This document shows positions 1 through 9,400 of a DNA stretch of 23,142 nt, in pieces. This stretch comes from Larix sibirica (lineage: Eukaryota; Streptophyta; Pinopsida; Pinales; Pinaceae). Below the pieces are notes generated by a model, which saw nothing but the letters and a program-made list of their open reading frames with translations, had not been told where the DNA came from and searched no databases. The stretch spans positions 24,715-47,856 of the forward strand of contig NWUY0300009661.1 of the NCBI GenBank assembly GCA_004151065.3, in the 5' to 3' direction. Within the stretch, counting starts at the first letter, position 1. Each line of letters begins with the position of its first letter. The position numbers and the translations under genes are program-made.

Positions 1-290
1 AGAGAAGAAGGATGATGACTATACTAGCTAGAGTCGCTCCATCAAAACTTGCCTCTTTGAAACAACCCTTTGGCCTGTCAATGTGAATACCAAAAAGGTA
101 GGGGATAGGGGTCAACCTTGCACTCAAATTTCCTAGACTTGGAAATAACCTTGTCATACAACCTTGTCACAACAATTCTCAACTATAAAGGACTTTTAAC
201 TATTATAATTTATTCCAAAGGTTAGTTCTGGGCACTATATCAAATGTTTTTCTAATGTCAACAAAGCAACACAAAAGATTAGTTAAATTC
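1..290 (-). pseudogene. LINE (non-LTR) reverse transcriptase fragment, left edge truncated
   Basis: On the minus strand, about 285 down to 222, one frame reads CCFVDIRKTFDIVPRTNLW, the conserved block of plant and animal LINE reverse transcriptases (FVDFRKAFDxVPRxxLW) that carries the first catalytic aspartate. Further along, about 120-60, another frame reads VQG*PLSPTF, matching the V(K/R)QGCPLSPTLF motif with the cysteine codon turned into a stop. Near 45-1 comes DGATLASIVIILLL, the stretch that normally leads into the YADD catalytic box, which would lie beyond the window edge. Several stops and frame changes separate these blocks, so this is a dead copy. Family assignment is confident from motif order; clade is not determined. 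Confidence 0.82.
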
Positions 291-822
291 GAAAAATTAT
301 GAATTAATTTTTTAAAAACAAATTTTAAATAAATGATTCATTTTAACATAAAAGGAAAAATAATCTTAAATAAATTTTCATAACAAAATTATAAAGATTT
401 TGGAAAAATTCTATTCAATATTTTTAAATATTAAAATTAAAGGTAAAAACAATACTCTTCAATTAAGAAGTTCATCTTTATTATGATAATCATCAATTAA
501 GAACCTTCATCTTTCAAATACTAAAGATTAAATGAAATGAATGTCCAAAATAAAGATTTAGATGATGATGGTGGTGGTTATTAACTTAACTTTGGTTTAT
601 TAACTTTCATAGAAAAGTAAATTATTTGATTTACTTTAAAATTGTATTTTGTGCTTAAATATTTTAAGAAAAATATTCTTAAATTACCATAGTTTTAATG
701 AGGTAAGAGGATAGGAAGGTCGATATTGTAACAAATATTTTGAATTTGGGATTTAATGTTAGTGTATGCATAACACTCTAGGAGAAAGTGTTTTCATTTT
801 AAACCTTTTAAGTGACACAAAA
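291..822. other. AT-rich intergenic stretch, no gene seen
   Basis: Strongly AT-rich sequence with homopolymer runs and a short GATGATGATGGTGGTGGT-like trinucleotide run near 562-580. No open frame of note, no recognisable element ends and no RNA gene. It may belong to the 5' side of the LINE copy or to decayed intergenic DNA; nothing decides this. Confidence 0.5.
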
Positions 823-1716
823 CCAACAACTTAATTTTTTTCACCTACTTTGTCATGAGCGTCATCACCATTATACATCATTTCCAACAATATTAGCCTC
901 ATTTTCATCACCTCCACCACCATATGAACTCAACAATATGTCCAAAAACAAAACTAAAGTCAAAAGTTGACCATAAAAGGTCATTGCATGGAATTTCCGT
1001 AAAAATATGCACAAGACTATAGCACTAAAAGCCTCAAAAACCTCGATGGAGACACAAAAACTGAATTTGGTTACTCATAACTATTGTGCGCCTTCCAAAA
1101 AGGTGTAGTGGTTGGATGTGGACATTTCCAAACTGTTATTTCTAAAAATAGTCTTTGCTATTGTCTCCAATACCTATCATTATCCACTAAGTCATCAATG
1201 AAAAAGGATATTGGAGATATATTAAAGAAGTGTCCACATCATTTACTTTGAATGAAGCCCTCAAGGTCATTCTAACAGATAGAGTACATATTCATTCACA
1301 GAGAAAGGATAAATTGTTGGATTTCCTACGTAAAGAAAGATAGAGAACCTTTTGCATCCCTTTTATTTCACCATTTGGAGTCCTTCACATATATCATTTG
1401 GCTAGGAGCAAAGCATCGAAGGAGAAGAATAACCGTCTCTTGGATTGGATATTGAGGCTCATATCACTTCATCCAACACCAAGGTGTGTCTTGGAATGTT
1501 CATTCGTTTGTTAATATAAACACACAATTATTTATATCATGTCTTGTCTTCTTCTTTAGCTAGTTTATTTTGTGTAACATTGCTTGAATATATATGATTG
1601 TTGTTCATTTCTTTATTTCCATTAAATTGTTTTGTTCTGGTACTCAGGATTGAACAACCCCAGAGTAAGTGCTTTTGGTATAAGTGGTACTTAAACGCCC
1701 GCCAACACTAGATTTG
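823..1716. repeat. Direct repeat unit, copy 1 (~895 bp)
   Basis: This block recurs as a diverged second copy starting at about 1717. The left half (CACCTACTTTGTCATGAG at 842 on) matches 1736 on at an offset of about 894 bases. The right half (GCCTTCCAAAAA at about 1089 on, through GGAGAAGAATAACC near 1420 and CATCCAACACCAAGGTGTGT near 1470) matches 4326-4916. The unit ends in CCAACACTAGATTTGTCGAC, and copy 2 ends in CCAACACCAGATATGGCGAC. That tail resembles the LTR end plus TGGCG-type primer-binding site of plant Ty3/gypsy elements, so the unit could be an LTR, but this is weak. No coding capacity seen. Confidence 0.75.
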
Positions 1717-1982
1717 TCGACAACCTAATTTTGCTCACCTACTTTGTCATGAGTATCGTCACCATTATATATAATTTATAGCAATATTAGCTTCATTTTC
1801 ATCACCTCCATCATCATATGACCTTAGTAATATGAGCAAAAACCAAACAAAAGTCAAGACTTGACCAAAAAAGGTCATTATGTGGAATTTCCCTAAAACC
1901 CCGTGTAGGTCCATTGAGCTAAAAGCCTAAAAAACTTTGATGGGGACCCAAAAATAGAATTTGGTTACTCATAATAATTGTG
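1717..1982. repeat. Direct repeat unit, copy 2, left part
   Basis: Continues directly from copy 1 and matches 823-1090, including ATTAGC(C/T)TCATTTTCATCACC and GAATTTGGTTACTCATAA. The match stops at about 1982 where a retroelement LTR begins; the rest of the unit resumes at about 4325. Confidence 0.75.
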
Positions 1983-2174
1983 TGCCTATAAGAAAAAAGT
2001 CCATGTTCCTTTTATTAAACTGACTAAATATTTTTGCAATGTATAAGAATAATATGGAATAATGAATAATTGATAGAATGATGAGATGATTACAACGAAC
2101 CTCATGACTATGTACTTGTATGCATTGACTAGTCATGAGCCGAAGGGGTTGTATATTTGTATTTTTTTGTTACA
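1983..2174 (-). repeat. Ty3/gypsy remnant, 3' LTR
   Basis: Matches 4094-4324 in the same orientation. Shared stretches include CAATGTATAAGAAT and AATAATTGATAGAATGATGAG, followed by a conserved TGCATT-ACT-GTCATGAG segment. On the minus strand it starts TGTAACAAAAAAA, right after a purine-rich tract. The outer edge near 1983 is set by where copy 2 of the flanking repeat stops matching, so it may be off by about ten bases. Confidence 0.7.
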
Positions 2175-2280
2175 TCTCACCTTCTCAAGGAATGCTTTGT
2201 CCTCAAAGCATAATTATTAATATTCTCTCTAGATAAGCATGCAATCTTGGAAGCAACATCTTCGTGTTTATATAGTTGTA
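2175..2280 (-). pseudogene. Ty3/gypsy pol C-terminus and polypurine tract
   Basis: The minus strand from about 2275 reads HEDVASKI, reminiscent of the end of the integrase/chromodomain region. At about 2210-2175 follows GAGGACAAAGCATTCCTTGA with purine-rich AGAAGGTGAGA, matching the (L/F)EDKxFLExG ending plus polypurine tract just before the 3' LTR of many plant gypsy elements. The LTR's TGTAACA follows directly. Confidence 0.6.
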
Positions 2281-2519
2281 AGGGATTGACTTGCTCCTCG
2301 ATTTGAGCACTAACAAGGTTCCTTTACAGGATGTGCATCATATCTCAAAGTCTTTGGACCCATTTGTTGAAGGTGAATCCTTGATGCTTCTTAGATGTGT
2401 ATTTGAATTGCTTCCATTATTGTATGGTTGTATGAGTTTCATGCGCTTTTTTCCTCAATCGTTATTCACCTTTCTTGAGAATGGACCCTTCTACACCATA
2501 TAATTTATGATGTTGACCT

Positions 2520-2830
2520 TGCTAGTTAAACTCCATAAACTATTCTTCAAGGTTGGTGGAATGTTTACCCAGCTACGTGAACCATTCCAAACCTAGTATC
2601 ATATCCATTTCATCAAGTGGTAGAGCATAGAATCTTGTTTGCAGTTACAGTTCTTGGATTTGAACTAATACTTTATGACATCTACCTAGTCTTTTAACAT
2701 CTTGTCCATTAGCAACTGTAATTGTGAGGTCCTTGAAGGAATATACACAAAGCTTTAGTTGTTTAGTGACAATGATGTTCATACAATCACAAGTACTACT
2801 AGAATCCACAAGTATCCTTATGCTTCTATT
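2520..2830 (-). pseudogene. Ty3/gypsy aspartic protease remnant
   Basis: The minus strand reads ILVDSSST at about 2813-2790, the protease active site normally D(S/T)G(S/A)(S/T), with the glycine changed to serine. Next come ITVANGQDVKRLGRCHKV at about 2720-2670, then an in-frame stop, then YALPLDEMDMILGLEWF at about 2630-2585, matching the conserved LPLxGxDMVLGxxWL block, and then LGKHSTN. The order and spacing are those of the plant Ty3/gypsy protease. The stop codons and the active-site change make it inactive. Confidence 0.8.
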
Positions 2831-3159
2831 TTTACGATTCCTTTAGATTTCAAGGTCTTGGATTGCAATTTCTTGGTCATGGTTCCAAGTGGAGTTGTAA
2901 GCTTGCTTTCCCCTTTTATTGAAACCCAAATCTTATTAGCCTTCCTGAGATGAGGCAGAATATACTTTCTAAATGGTTCATATGTTTGTTCCTTTTGAGA
3001 TGTAGCTTATTTTTGCTACACATCATTTTCTTTTATATTTGGTAGTGTGCATGAGTTTGATACCAATGAAACTTTTGGTGGTGTTTCATCACAATCAAAA
3101 TCTGAGTTTGAAGTTACTAGTTGATTTTTGTAAGTTTATGGTTGGATTTTTTACTCATC

Positions 3160-3357
3160 TTATCTTACAGATTGTCGGTAAATCCTTTCTCTATGCACAT
3201 GAATTATCATCAATAATTTGTCCCTACCAAATTTCAAGTCACATTGATGTCCTAGACTCCACTTCTTATTGCAATCACGACAAATATCTCCCTTCTTTAT
3301 TAATTCTAGCCATCGTCTTTGGGAATCTTCAATAAACTTGTTAGTTTTGTTTTCCAT
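3160..3357 (-). pseudogene. Ty3/gypsy gag C-terminus with zinc knuckle
   Basis: An open stretch of 65 codons whose residues 26-39 are CRDCNKKWSLGHQC, a CX2CX7HXC zinc knuckle. This spacing and the K-G-x-C-x-x-C-x-x-K-(W/Y)-S-x-G-H-x-C pattern are typical of the nucleocapsid part of plant Ty3/gypsy gag (KGLCFxCDEKYSPGHKC). The preceding RRWLELIKKGD fits the basic linker. The methionine at 3357 is only the first in the open stretch; the true gag start would lie further up toward 4079 and is not recognisable. Confidence 0.75.
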
Positions 3358-4078
3358 ATCTTCAATTAATTTGTCAATTTTATACCCTAATTCTTCAAAA
3401 TGATAAACAAATATGTGTGATTCATCTTTATTATCTATGTTGGTGATGGCTTGTAAGCAGGGCCCACTTTAATTTTTGAAAAAGTAAATATTTTTTAGGA
3501 AAAAAATAAATCTAAGTTGATTTTAACCAAGTAGATTTTATAAAGGTGACCCAAATTAGATTAAAGATAAAAATAAAATAGTGAATTGGTGCGACTTATC
3601 TTATAGAGTTGTACAATACAATTTTAAAAATTTGATAGTTTAGTGCTTTTAAAATGTGGTTGAGTTAGTATTGTGTTTGGGTGTACATATATGTAATAAC
3701 TATTGTGAACATATGACTTTGCATTGGTGACTATACAATAATTGAATTGGTGGTTAGATAAATGGATGGATGTGGATGGTACGACGAACTGTAGTACAAA
3801 CAATTTAATTGGTGATTGAGTGTATGGCTAGCAAAGTGTAGGCACTAATAGACTAGACAAATGAGTACAAAAATCACAACAGAAAGGAACAATGCCTTAT
3901 GAGTGGTGAGGAATTAATTGCAAATTGACAACATACAACAGCTACAACAGTGAATCGAATGGAAACACTCAACATAACAAAGAGAGTAAATAATATACAT
4001 AATTGTAATATGCAAATATATCTATACAAAATAGCAATTGATGGGTCATATGGAATTAACTCATCTTGTCTAAATCAA

Positions 4079-4093
4079 TGGCTCTAATATTAA
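4079..4093 (-). other. Primer-binding site, tRNA-iMet type (degenerate)
   Basis: The minus strand reads TTAATATTAGAGCCATT, close to the TTGGTATCAGAGCCATT found after the 5' LTR of many plant retrotransposons primed by initiator methionine tRNA. It lies directly inside the 5' LTR, which fixes the orientation of the element. Confidence 0.68.
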
Positions 4094-4324
4094 TGTGAGA
4101 AACAATCTTTGTTCATACTATTGAATTGAAAGAATATTTTTTCAATGTATAAGAATATACTGAATAATAAATAATTGATAGAATGATGAGACGATTACAA
4201 TGAGCCTCGTGATGGTGTACTTATATGCATTAACTGGTCATGAGGCAAAGTGGTATGTAGCCTTTGACTTTTCTATTAACAAATATTTATTATCATTATC
4301 ATTATTATTATTTATATTTTTTAC
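4094..4324 (-). repeat. Ty3/gypsy remnant, 5' LTR
   Basis: Partner of 1983-2174. It is about 40 bases longer because of an A/T-rich expansion (TTATTATCATTATCATTATT at about 4288-4310). The outer end TTTTTACA at about 4317-4324 corresponds to TTTTTGTTACA of the other LTR. The inner end abuts the primer-binding site. Confidence 0.68.
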
Positions 4325-4916
4325 AACGCCTTCCAAAAATGTGCAGTGGTTAAATGTGGGCATTCCCAAACCATTATTTCTTCATCAATGAAAAGGGGAT
4401 ATTCACATTGGAGCTAGATCTAAGAAGTGTCCACGTCCTTTCCTTTAAATAAATCCCTCAAGTTCATTCTATTGGACATCATACCAATTCATTCATAAGA
4501 GTAAGGTCATGTTATTGAATTGCCAACTAAAAGTGCGAGGGAAACTTTTGCATTCATTTCCTTTCACCATTTGGAATCCTTCATATATATCATATGGTTG
4601 GGAGTAGAGCATCAAAGGAGAAGAATAACCCTCCCTTGGGTTGGCTATAGAGGTTCACATCACTTCATCCAACACCAAGGTGTGTCTTATAATCTTCATT
4701 ATTTTTTTAATATCCTTACAAAATTCTTTATATCATGTTGTGTCTTCCTCTTTAGTTGGTTTCTTTTGTGTTACATTGCATATTTAGGATTGTTGTTCAT
4801 TTCTTTTAGTGTTCTATTAAACCCTTTTGATTTGGTACTCAGGATTGCACAAGCCTTGAGTAAGTACTTTTGGTATAGTTTGGTGATAAAATCCCAACAC
4901 CAGATATGGCGACCAT
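4325..4916. repeat. Direct repeat unit, copy 2, right part
   Basis: Matches about 1088-1720 of copy 1 from GCCTTCCAAAAA onward, including GGAGAAGAATAACC, CATCCAACACCAAGGTGTGT and TGGTACTCAGGATTG. It completes the unit that begins at 1717 and is interrupted by the retroelement at 1983-4324. The 133-codon open frame here (4520-4921) also covers the diverged copy in copy 1, where it is broken, so it is not treated as a gene. Confidence 0.75.
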
Positions 4917-4919
4917 ACT

Positions 4920-4945
4920 AAGGATGAATCCTAGCATTCATCCTT
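4920..4945. repeat. Perfect 10-bp inverted repeat
   Basis: AAGGATGAAT, a six-base loop CCTAGC, then ATTCATCCTT. It sits at the right-hand end of repeat copy 2. Copy 1 has no equivalent at its end, so the hairpin belongs to the flanking sequence. Function unknown. Confidence 0.6.
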
Positions 4946-6140
4946 GGCTATGTACATGCCATTTCCAACCCCTTTTTTAGGTGGTTGTGTCATTTCCTTG
5001 CTTTTTTATGTTTGTTGTTCAATGTTATCTCTCCATAACTAGGCAACATGGGAAAATCCATTTTTTTCCTCAATCATGAACAACTTATAGAATTTGGAAT
5101 TTTAGTTTTGTGACACACTTTTTTCTGAGGAAGAGTGTGACACAATGTTGCATAATTTCCCAGGAAATCCATGAAATAGCAAAAAAAATCAGTTTTTTCT
5201 TCTTCTATGAATTGGACTAATTTCCCATTTTTTCTTTTGTGATTTAGTTATGGCTTGCATATAATATTCGGTCATTTGTTTTCTTCCCATAACGAGTTGT
5301 ATTTGTTGTTTTTTGTCTTGGTTTGGGCAATGCGGGCAAATAAAAGGTTGAAAATACCTAATATTTGTTGCCTTTAGGGCCCCAAGTTAGGATATTTTTT
5401 CAGTCTCTTTCTTGTTTCAAGATTAGAATTTCATAATTGTATGCGAGTTAATTCTTGCATTTGCTTAGAATCTATTTTTGATTGATTAAGAGTTACATCT
5501 CTTTTTCGTTGCAAACATATAAGAGTTGACTTACTTCTTGTTGCATGTTAGAAATAATTTAGCTAATAAAAGACATCAGTTGAATTCTTAGTATTGGTTA
5601 CTAGTATTTCCTTTATCTCATTCATAGATTGCACTAGTCTCTTGTTAGTTTTCATTTGAATTTTTTTCGTTGAAAATTTGAAAGTGTTCCTTGTTTAGAA
5701 AAGTACTTGGTTTTGTTTAAAGAAAAATAATTCATGTTTCATAAGTATTGAACATTATCATTCTTTTCCTACACTTTCTACTTTCAACAACATTTGCTTT
5801 TCATTTTACACATTCTATTCTCTCTCACACTCTCGGGAGAGTGGCGCACTTGTGGAGGAGGAGGTTCTGCTGCTAGGAGAAGACTATCTCTTGTATTTNT
5901 TGATCCCTCTCGACACTTGGTAGATCCCTTTTAGATGGATCTATGTTGGTTAACTACAAAATAACAATATTTGTTAATGTGAGATGTGCAATATGACACC
6001 TAAACTCCACATTAAGATGCATGTATAGCTAATTTTTTTAAGGTTTAATCCCTAAAGAGGAGGAATATGAAGTGGATTGATAACCTTCAATGCAAACCGA
6101 TTGCATTATTCCCTTGGGCATGATGGAATAAAAATGCAAA
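4946..6140. other. AT-rich intergenic region upstream of RPS26
   Basis: No coding segment or recognisable element. It has T-rich stretches, a short hairpin CACTCTC-GG-GAGAGTG at 5828-5843, and one undetermined base at 5899. No repeat is seen across that N, unlike the N at 16866. The part nearest 6140 presumably contains distal promoter sequence of RPS26, but I see no specific motif there. Confidence 0.5.
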
Positions 6141-6147
6141 TATTGCA

Positions 6148-6153
6148 AGCCCA
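6148..6153 (-). promoter_or_regulatory. Site II (TGGGCT) element
   Basis: AGCCCA on the + strand, TGGGCT on the minus strand, fits the TGGGCY site II motif bound by TCP factors and enriched in plant ribosomal-protein promoters. It lies 265 bases upstream of the proposed ATG. A six-base match alone is weak; the nearby telo-boxes raise its value. Confidence 0.45.
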
Positions 6154-6228
6154 CACGACAATAATGCAGTGTATGGAGGATAGTTATTATACATGTGATT
6201 TCACCTTACCAAACTCAAATCGCTCGAC

Positions 6229-6300
6229 AAAACCCTAACCCCGGTTTCTCCAAACCATAACCCAACGGACAATACCCGGTTTCTACAAACCCTAACCCTA
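6229..6300 (+). promoter_or_regulatory. Telo-box pair in the RPS26 promoter/leader
   Basis: AAACCCTAA occurs at 6230-6238 and again at 6287-6295, the second extending to AAACCCTAACCCTA through 6300. A degenerate AAACCATAACCC lies between them at about 6252-6263. Telo-boxes (AAACCCTAA) are a hallmark of plant ribosomal-protein and translation-factor gene promoters, usually close to the transcription start, and act with site II motifs to drive expression in dividing cells. They lie 116-190 bases before the proposed start codon. No clear TATA box was recognised. Confidence 0.75.
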
Positions 6301-6415
6301 GGCTAACTCAGAAGTCAAAACCCATTGGATAGTTTTCTTTCAACCTATGTTTCATGGTTCGGCGCAGCCGAGGAGGAGATACTGATTGCAGGTTTCGCTG
6401 TGCACAGACCCGACC

Positions 6416-9400
6416 ATGGTACTTCACTATGAGCCACCACCCCTCTATTCTGATGCTTTTTCCGTTTCTTTGTTCATTCAAAATGTAGCAAAATCAAAGG
6501 GTTTGCTGAAAAATTTAAGATATATGGTATTCATTGACTGCAGACGTTCAAAAGAAGGAATGGAGGCCGCAACAAGCATGGACGCGGCCATGTTAAGTTC
6601 ATTCGTTGCTCCAATTGCGGCAGATGCACTCCCAAGGTACTGCATTCTATTTTCTTCTTTTCTGTTCTATTTACTGTGCAATATGCCCGATATCATAGGA
6701 ATAAATGTGTGCAATTAAATGCAGGATAAGGCCGTGAAGAGATTTCTCGTTCGTAACATAGTCGAGCAAGCTGCCGTGCGTGATGTCCAGGAGGCGTGCG
6801 TCTACGATGGTAATATTGATTTTATCCGCTCATGTTTCTTTGATCTGCGCTTTTGAAGCCGTTTCTGGTTTTGATTTTGATTTTTTTAATTGTGATATAA
6901 GGTCTATTTTTTTTTAATTTGTTTTAGGGTTTTTGATAGAAAAGGCTGATTTTTGAATGTGTTTTATGGATATCAGGATACATGCTTCCAAAGTTGTATG
7001 CCAAGATGCAGTACTGCGTGTCTTGTGCAATTCACTCCCATGTTGTCCGTGTCAGATCTCGCACTGAGCGCCGCAAACGCGAGCCCCCACAGCGTTTTAG
7101 ACGCCGGGTATGTACATATTCATCGTTCTACGTCTTTTGTTGTGATTTTTAGCTTATTAAAACAACTATTCTGTTGTAGTAGCTAGTAGTTTGCAGCTGG
7201 CAATCGCTGTAAAGGATTTACAATAACTCTAGAAGTTAATTTCATTTTCCTGTGGATCGAAGAATCCATAACAAAGGTCATTGATATAACCGTATTGTAG
7301 AAAATAATTGAACATAATAATGAAAAGAAAGAGAACTGAAAGCCAGGTAGAAGTAACTGCCAAGCAGTTACGATCCCTAATTCAGCAGTATTAGTCCGGG
7401 TTTCTCGCGTAGCGTTGAGGGGGAAGAATTACAGGATAAAGCAGTGAGGAGATAGAGAAAAGAGGCAAGAAAGAGGTTGCACGTACGGCAAGATGGTTAG
7501 GGATGTACATGGTAAACCCTTTCCCCCAACATTAGGGTCAAGGGGACTCTGTAACCAACTCTGAAAATCAGCCTCCGAGATTTTCAGAGTCTTCTCTAGT
7601 TTATATCTTTTAGTGTAGTTGGTATATATGCAATGTAATTTTGCGTATATGTATTCCCCTATGTGACCTGTTGAATTTCTGCCAAAGATTAGGCCGCCTG
7701 TAGCAAGTTTCCATTTTTATATTTTGGGTTCCGAGAACTTTAGCAGAAATTTAATTCACGAAACACACTGTCAAACTCATGAGAAGTATCATATTTTCAG
7801 TGGATCACATGTATTGCCTTATCTAGATCAATCAATTTTGGGTTACTGCAGTGGTAAATTGTCTGTATTCACCAACACAATGGCAATTTCTTCTGTCATG
7901 TACAATGGAGGATGTAATATCAAACATGATTCCCTTTATTTGATTTGAAGACTTTAATACTTCTTAGAACAGGGATGTAGAGACACAAAATATTCAAAGA
8001 AACAGGGCCCAGACTTGTTGATACAAAACACGACACACCAGAAATGATATACTGTGGCATTTGCTAAGAGCATTTGGAATGCTACAGAATAATGTTTAAT
8101 GGGTGTTAAAATGTATGTTAGTATGAAGTAAAACCGTGTTAAAAAGTTGAGATTTAATTGGCTTAAAATTAGACATGGATATGGCGTTCGTTAAAACTTA
8201 AAAGTATATCCAAAAGATATAGGACTATGTTTAATGCATGGTATAAATGTATTTCAGTACAAGCTATAAACTGTTTTAGATCTTAAAATTCCAGATTTTA
8301 CCTGGTTTGATATCAGACACCAAAAACTGTGTTAGAAGTTCAGATTTTACATGTTTTGATATTAGATACCAATACAGCATCGTTAAAAGCCTATTGAAAA
8401 TCTATAGGGAAATGGATGTTATATTTCAGTATGGAGTTATGGACAAAAACATTGTTAAAATATTAAAATTCGTCATTTTACCTAGCCTGATATTCAGACA
8501 TGGATATGGAAAACCTCAGTGCCAGATCATTTTACCTGTGTCGTTGAAAGGTGTTTGAATTCTGTTTTTTTTTAAAATTCAAAACCAGTGTTAACTTGTT
8601 AAGGACTTCTCCGGAATGGTGGATGGCGTTGGCTGAAGAGTTAAAGCAGGGGACCGCTAAAAAACCTTTTCTTTTTACTAGTTATAGCAATATTTTGAAT
8701 CAATGCTCGCCCCTATTACAATTGGAAAGACCCGAAGTGCTGTCCTTTCAGAAGGGACACGATGGGCATGGGAATACTATTTACAGTTCATATTCAAGGG
8801 GAAGTCATATAGCAAATATAGAACCTCCATCTGAGTTGATAAGCATTTGAACTTTGTGTGGGAGTGAAATGTTGAATCCCCCCTTTTTGATTGAAAAGGT
8901 ATATACACTACAGCAGCAAAATAGAACCTCTAGTTGATAGCCATGGGCATACTATTTAAAGTTGTTCATATTTGCAATGGAAGTCATAGCAAATAAAATC
9001 TCCGTTATAGTTGAAACTTGATAGGGATCTGAACTTTGTACTAGAGTGAAATGTTAAATCCTGCTTTTAAAGTATAAACAAATCTCACAATATTACTATT
9101 TTGGTGCTACATCAATTGTCTTTGCCCAACTTTAATATATTCTGTGGACTAGTACAAAAAATAGAAAGCATTCTAGTAGCAAGAATAAATTTTAAAATGA
9201 CAATTCTTGGAATGTAAAACTTGGGGTGCTTAGGGAAATTAAACCAAGTTCCTTGTGTGGTTTGAGACAGACTGGGTTCATCTATGGGATTTTCTCAAAT
9301 CTATCTTCTGTAATTATATTTTATTTTCTTGAAGAGGGGTTTTCCCCAATCTTTTTCTTGTGCAACTTACAGGGGATACTATGATACTTTTAACAAAGCA

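Larger units (their letters stand above)
1983..4324 (-). mobile_element. Degenerate, internally deleted Ty3/gypsy LTR retrotransposon
   Basis: Read on the minus strand the order is: LTR (4324-4094), primer-binding site (4093-4079), gag zinc knuckle (about 3282-3241), aspartic protease (about 2806-2570), pol C-terminus with polypurine tract (about 2275-2175), LTR (2174-1983). That is the order of a plant Ty3/gypsy element. Reverse transcriptase, RNase H and most of integrase are absent: protease and pol end lie only about 300 bases apart, so the copy lost several kilobases. All coding parts carry stops or frameshifts. The LTRs are clearly diverged, which suggests an old insertion. Target-site duplications could not be identified. 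Confidence 0.8.

Noticed and set aside
2291-3335. Three + strand open frames
   Set aside because: They lie opposite the minus-strand Ty3/gypsy gag-protease remnant and have no similarity of their own.
4520-4921. 133-codon open frame on the + strand
   Set aside because: It lies in repeat copy 2; the matching stretch in copy 1 has stops and frame changes, and the product has no recognisable domain.
6386-6718. 110-codon + strand frame
   Set aside because: Out of frame with the true eS26 exon 2; the correct frame gives [15 protein letters not shown] and needs splicing.
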